Shown here: positions 21,992 to 25,024 of the stretch, piece by piece
Position numbering within the stretch: the first letter of the stretch is position 1
Layout: every line of letters starts with the position of its first letter
Assembly: GCA_964613745.1 (NCBI GenBank)
Contig: CAZTJA010000043.1
Span: forward strand, 1-25,024
DNA length: 25,024 bases
Source of the DNA: CAZTJA01 sp964613745
GTDB lineage: Bacteria; Desulfobacterota; Desulfomonilia; Desulfomonilales; Desulfomonilaceae
Reading direction: 5' to 3'
Position numbers and translations under genes: made by a program
Notes under the pieces: generated by a model
Told to the model about the DNA's origin: nothing
What the model saw: the letters and a program-made list of their open reading frames with translations, nothing else
Database searches by the model: none

Positions 21992-23437
21992 TCAATTCTC
22001 TTCGCCGGAATCTTCAATTTCATATTCTTTAAGTTTATTCTGAAGTGTCCTTCTCGTAATACCAAGTATTTGTGAGCTTCTCGTTCTGTTTCCGTCGTTT
22101 TCTTCCAATGTTTTGATGATGAGTTCTCGTTCCATCTCTCGGATGGTCATTCCCGGCCTAATCCCGTCCTTTATCTGTATTGCTAATCCATCATCCGGTA
22201 TCGACTTGATCGGCTCCGGCAATTCCGAAAATGTCACATAGTCATCTCTCGTCAGAATGACTGCACGCTCGACTATGTTTTCAAGTTCTCGAATATTACC
22301 GGGCCAGGAATAACGCATTAGAGCATCAAGCGCTCTCGGGTGAAATCCCTGCAAATTTCGACCGTTTTTCTCATTATAAATTTTGAGAAAATGCTCTACA
22401 AGCAGAGGAATGTCTTCTTTCCTATCTCTAAGAGGAGGAAGTATGATTGGGACAACATTTAACCTATAGAAAAGATCTTCTCTGAAGGTGCCTTTCTTGA
22501 CTTCTTCATTTAAGATTCTGTTTGTTGCGGTTATTATTCGGATATCGACACGGACCGTCTTGTTCGATCCTAGCGGCTCGAATTCTCTCTCCTGGAGAAC
22601 TCTCAGCAACTTGGCCTGAGTAGCGGGCGTCATCTCTCCTATTTCATCGAGGAAAATAGTTCCACCATCCGCTAATTCGAATCTACCTATCCTACGGCCG
22701 ACGGCTCCCGTAAATGCCCCTCGCTCATGCCCAAAAAGCTCGCTCTCCAAGAGTGTTTCCGGTAAGGCGGCACAATTCACCTTTATGAAGCGTTTATCCG
22801 AACGCCCGGATCTCTGGTGCAGGGCATTGGCTATGAGCTCTTTTCCAGTACCGGATTCTCCCAGTATAAGCACGGATGCTTCACTTGGTGCCACCATTGA
22901 GACCGTTTCCAAGACCTTCTTCATTATCTCCGATCGCCCGATGATCTTGGAGGCATCGAACAGGTTCTCGAAGCGCCGTCTATGAAAATCGTTTTCTTCC
23001 TTTAAACGCCAAAACTCAAGAGTCTTATCTATCTTGATTTTAAGCTCATTAATGTCCAGAGGCTTCAAGAGATAATCATGAGCACCGGCTTGAAGAGCTT
23101 CTACGGCAGTTTCAACGGAGGCATACGCAGTGATGATAATAACGGGTATACCCGGCGAGATTTTCTTAATTTCCTTGAGAGCTTCGATTCCATCAATCTT
23201 GCTCATCCGGTTATCCATTAGGATTAAATCAAAAAACTCTTCGGCAACTCTTTCGATGGCAACCGATCCGTCCTCCGCCTCAAAGACCTGGTAACCTTCC
23301 AGGGATAGATTGGCTTGAAGCATCTTACGTTGTGAGAGTTCGTCATCAACGACAAGTATTTTAGCTTTTCGCATTCGGGCCCCGCCCGGCTGCTTATTCA
23401 TAGGTGAACCGACCTGTGTTCGAGAAACATTATTCAT
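21992..23437 (-). CDS. sigma-54-dependent response regulator (NtrC/AtoC family)
   Basis: A 481-residue NtrC-type regulator (numbered from the ATG at 23437). The receiver has DDE (31-33), phospho-acceptor D75 (LILMDNRM) and K125 (LLKPLD). The AAA+ domain has Walker A GESGTGKE (193-200), the sigma-54 contact loop GAFTGA (240-245), Walker B TIFLDEIGE and the arginine-finger region FREDLFYRLNV. A Fis-type helix-turn-helix ends the protein (about 449-472). It activates promoters read by sigma-54 polymerase once phosphorylated. Three ATGs are possible (23437, 23401, 23374); GGAT stands before the first, and the last gives the shortest start just before the receiver. It follows its kinase by 43 bases. 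Confidence 0.92.
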   Translation of the reverse strand: MNNVSRTQVGSPMNKQPGGARMRKAKILVVDDELSQRKMLQANLSLEGYQVFEAEDGSVAIERVAEEFFDLILMDNRMSKIDGIEALKEIKKISPGIPVIIITAYASVETAVEALQAGAHDYLLKPLDINELKIKIDKTLEFWRLKEENDFHRRRFENLFDASKIIGRSEIMKKVLETVSMVAPSEASVLILGESGTGKELIANALHQRSGRSDKRFIKVNCAALPETLLESELFGHERGAFTGAVGRRIGRFELADGGTIFLDEIGEMTPATQAKLLRVLQEREFEPLGSNKTVRVDIRIITATNRILNEEVKKGTFREDLFYRLNVVPIILPPLRDRKEDIPLLVEHFLKIYNEKNGRNLQGFHPRALDALMRYSWPGNIRELENIVERAVILTRDDYVTFSELPEPIKSIPDDGLAIQIKDGIRPGMTIREMERELIIKTLEENDGNRTRSSQILGITRRTLQNKLKEYEIEDSGEEN

Positions 23438-23480
23438 GATAATCCATTGTGTGTTTTGGCGATTATACCAAGTGTGGATA

Positions 23481-25024
23481 TTACACGACTTGTGCTATCT
23501 GCCGTTCGCTTTCGATCGAGATTTCATCCAAGGCATTGTAGCTTCGAAGAGTGATGATTAATTTAGTCCCTTTGCCGACTTCCGACTCGACATTGATATC
23601 ACCGTCATGGCTTTCGACAATGCTCTTGACGATTGCCAATCCCAGACCTGTTCCTTTTCTCTTCGTTGTAAAAAAAGGATCGAACAATTTGTCCATGTTC
23701 TCCGAAGGTATACCTTCGCCTGAATCCTCCACGATTACCGACAAGGTGCCGTCATCGTGAATGTTGTAATAGACGCGAACTTGGCCGCCCTTTGGTGATG
23801 ATTCGACGGCATTGATTAGAATGTTTAAAAAAACCTGCATCATCTGGTCCGTGTCCATAAGGGTCAATGGTACGTCTTTCTCGGAGGTCACTTTCGTAAT
23901 AAGGACACCGGCATTCTGAGCTTCGCGTTCGACGACTCTGACACAGTGATCCACGACATCGTCGACGGATCTTATGCTGAGTCTTGGTTCTCGCGGTTTA
24001 GAATACGCTAAGAGTTTGGAAATCACACGATTAAGTCTGTCCACTTCCGTCAGCATTATATCGGTATACTTGTAATCTTCCTCATCCAATGCCAATTTTG
24101 ATTGAAAATACTGGATAAAGCCCCGTATCGAGTTCAGTGGATTTCGAATTTCATGAGCAACACCGGCGGAAAGTCTCCCTAGTGCAGCAAATTTTTCGCT
24201 GACCATTACTTTTTGCTCTAAATCCCTGATCATGGTCATGTCGCGAACAATTATTACGGCTCCCCTGCTTACCGTGGAGTCGGGTTCCTTGAGAGAAGAT
24301 ACCGATAGATTGAGAAATCTGCTTTTGGTTTCGCCGGCAGGCCGATATTCTTTTTCCATAATCAAATCACTGTCTGAAAGAATCTTTCGTATTTCCTCAT
24401 CTAAAGGAAAAATTTCCGAGATATGTCTTCCGTCGAATTCATCTCGCTTTTTTTGAAGGATTTCCAATGCAGCCTGATTATACGTAGCAATCCGGAGGGA
24501 CCGATCTACCGTAATGAGCCCGTTGGGTATACTCTCGACGACGTTCCTGGTGTACGTCCGCATTTCGTCAAGCGTTCTGCGGACAAGGAATGCATTTTGA
24601 ACGACAAAAACAAAATAGATGCCCGCAGATCCGATTACAAACAGAATGGCTCCCATAAAGAGAGCAAATGTAATATCCTGCTGGCGAATCTCTTTAAATC
24701 GGTCCATTTTGAGTCCCAAAAAAAGAACCTGCTTCTTTTCCCTATCGAAGACGTCCAGCAGTTCTTTTCCGATTCTCGTATGCTTTGCAATTAGGTCAGT
24801 CTGGGCAATCTGATCGGGAAATGGGGTAAATGGTTTCCAGATTTCGAAGATTGTTCTACCCCCCGGCAACTCCTTTTTGAAGGATAAAGGCTCCCCGGTT
24901 CTTATTACGGTAAGCACCGTATTCATTTCCTTACCCATGAGTAATCTCAGGCCGATTTTGGCAGGTTCGCTATGGGCAACAATCATTCCCTCGCCGTTGA
25001 TGAGTCCCACGAACTCGACATCCG
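23481..25024 (-). CDS. membrane sensor histidine kinase of the sigma-54 pair (N-terminus outside window)
   Basis: The frame stays open to the window edge, so the first part is missing; a GTG at 25010 is not taken as the start. Counting from it, a periplasmic sensor remnant (1-110, with INGEGMIVAHSEPAKIG like Cache-type domains) is followed by a membrane segment (114-137), a PAS domain (about 152-262), HisKA with H286 in GRLSAGVAHEIRNPLNSI, and HATPase_c with ILINAVESS, EDSGEGIP and KGTGLGLAIV. This is the AtoS/ZraS type, usually paired with an NtrC-family regulator, and the adjacent regulator fits that role. No HAMP domain is obvious. The signal sensed is unknown. Confidence 0.9.
   Translation of the reverse strand, partial: DVEFVGLINGEGMIVAHSEPAKIGLRLLMGKEMNTVLTVIRTGEPLSFKKELPGGRTIFEIWKPFTPFPDQIAQTDLIAKHTRIGKELLDVFDREKKQVLFLGLKMDRFKEIRQQDITFALFMGAILFVIGSAGIYFVFVVQNAFLVRRTLDEMRTYTRNVVESIPNGLITVDRSLRIATYNQAALEILQKKRDEFDGRHISEIFPLDEEIRKILSDSDLIMEKEYRPAGETKSRFLNLSVSSLKEPDSTVSRGAVIIVRDMTMIRDLEQKVMVSEKFAALGRLSAGVAHEIRNPLNSIRGFIQYFQSKLALDEEDYKYTDIMLTEVDRLNRVISKLLAYSKPREPRLSIRSVDDVVDHCVRVVEREAQNAGVLITKVTSEKDVPLTLMDTDQMMQVFLNILINAVESSPKGGQVRVYYNIHDDGTLSVIVEDSGEGIPSENMDKLFDPFFTTKRKGTGLGLAIVKSIVESHDGDINVESEVGKGTKLIITLRSYNALDEISIESERQIAQVV

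Noticed and set aside
1..25024. Mobile elements, CRISPR array, toxin-antitoxin or phage-defence cassette
   Set aside because: No transposase, integrase, direct-repeat array, terminal inverted repeats or recognisable defence genes were found; the genes look like ordinary core and metabolic functions. The tRNA-Gln has no integrase or second attachment site nearby.

Overview
The window is about 25 kb of ordinary, gene-dense bacterial chromosome. It looks like a strictly anaerobic deltaproteobacterium-type organism (Desulfobacterota, Syntrophobacterales-like). Three things suggest this: hemB next to a radical SAM enzyme of the siroheme-dependent haem pathway (AhbD type), a four-subunit ferredoxin-dependent 2-oxoacid oxidoreductase, and a zinc alcohol dehydrogenase that closely resembles 6-hydroxycyclohex-1-ene-1-carbonyl-CoA dehydrogenase of anaerobic benzoate degradation. 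The taxonomic call is inferred from gene content only. I see no insertion sequence, prophage, CRISPR array or integrase.

Layout, left to right. 1-858 (+): 3' part of a GXGXG-domain glutamate synthase gene. 939-3633 (-): hemB, an ahbD-like radical SAM gene and a metallo-beta-lactamase-fold hydrolase in one tight unit. 3703-5766 (+): a small CxxC zinc-ribbon protein, a PIG-L/LmbE deacetylase and an exported dienelactone-hydrolase-like protein. 5819-8960 (-): ferredoxin and alpha, beta and gamma subunits of a 2-oxoacid:ferredoxin oxidoreductase plus a tandem-ACT protein. 9043-9594 (-): exported TPR protein. 9849-11027 (+): PLP aminotransferase with a structured leader. 11078-11771 (-): coiled-coil lipoprotein interrupted by a 100-N assembly gap. 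12152-15702 (+): secA and a class IV aminotransferase that appears to start at ATT. 15944-17062 (+): the Had-like dehydrogenase. 17153-18527 (-): methyltransferase and peptidyl-tRNA hydrolase. 18648-21875 (+): minimal zincin, NtrY-like kinase and YrdC/Sua5-family protein, followed by tRNA-Gln(CUG). 21992-25024 (-): a sigma-54 two-component pair whose kinase runs off the window.

Four of the convergent junctions (near 870, 5780, 11045 and 17095) carry a hairpin terminator that can serve one or both sides. The tRNA-Gln/response-regulator junction has only 4 bases and no visible terminator. Sigma-70-like -35/-10 pairs with 16-18 base spacers can be read ahead of several units.

I do not see a clear, self-contained new system. 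The observations most worth a second look are: the aminotransferase at 14836-15702, whose conserved N-terminal domain is encoded upstream of any ATG/GTG/TTG; the roughly 110-nt leader at 9741-9848 with competing hairpins; the zinc-ribbon/PIG-L pair; the isolated Had-like gene; and the NtrY-like kinase without an adjacent regulator on its strand. Two gene ends were corrected by reading frames: the true C-terminus of the lipoprotein beyond the gap, and several start codons chosen from ribosome binding sites.
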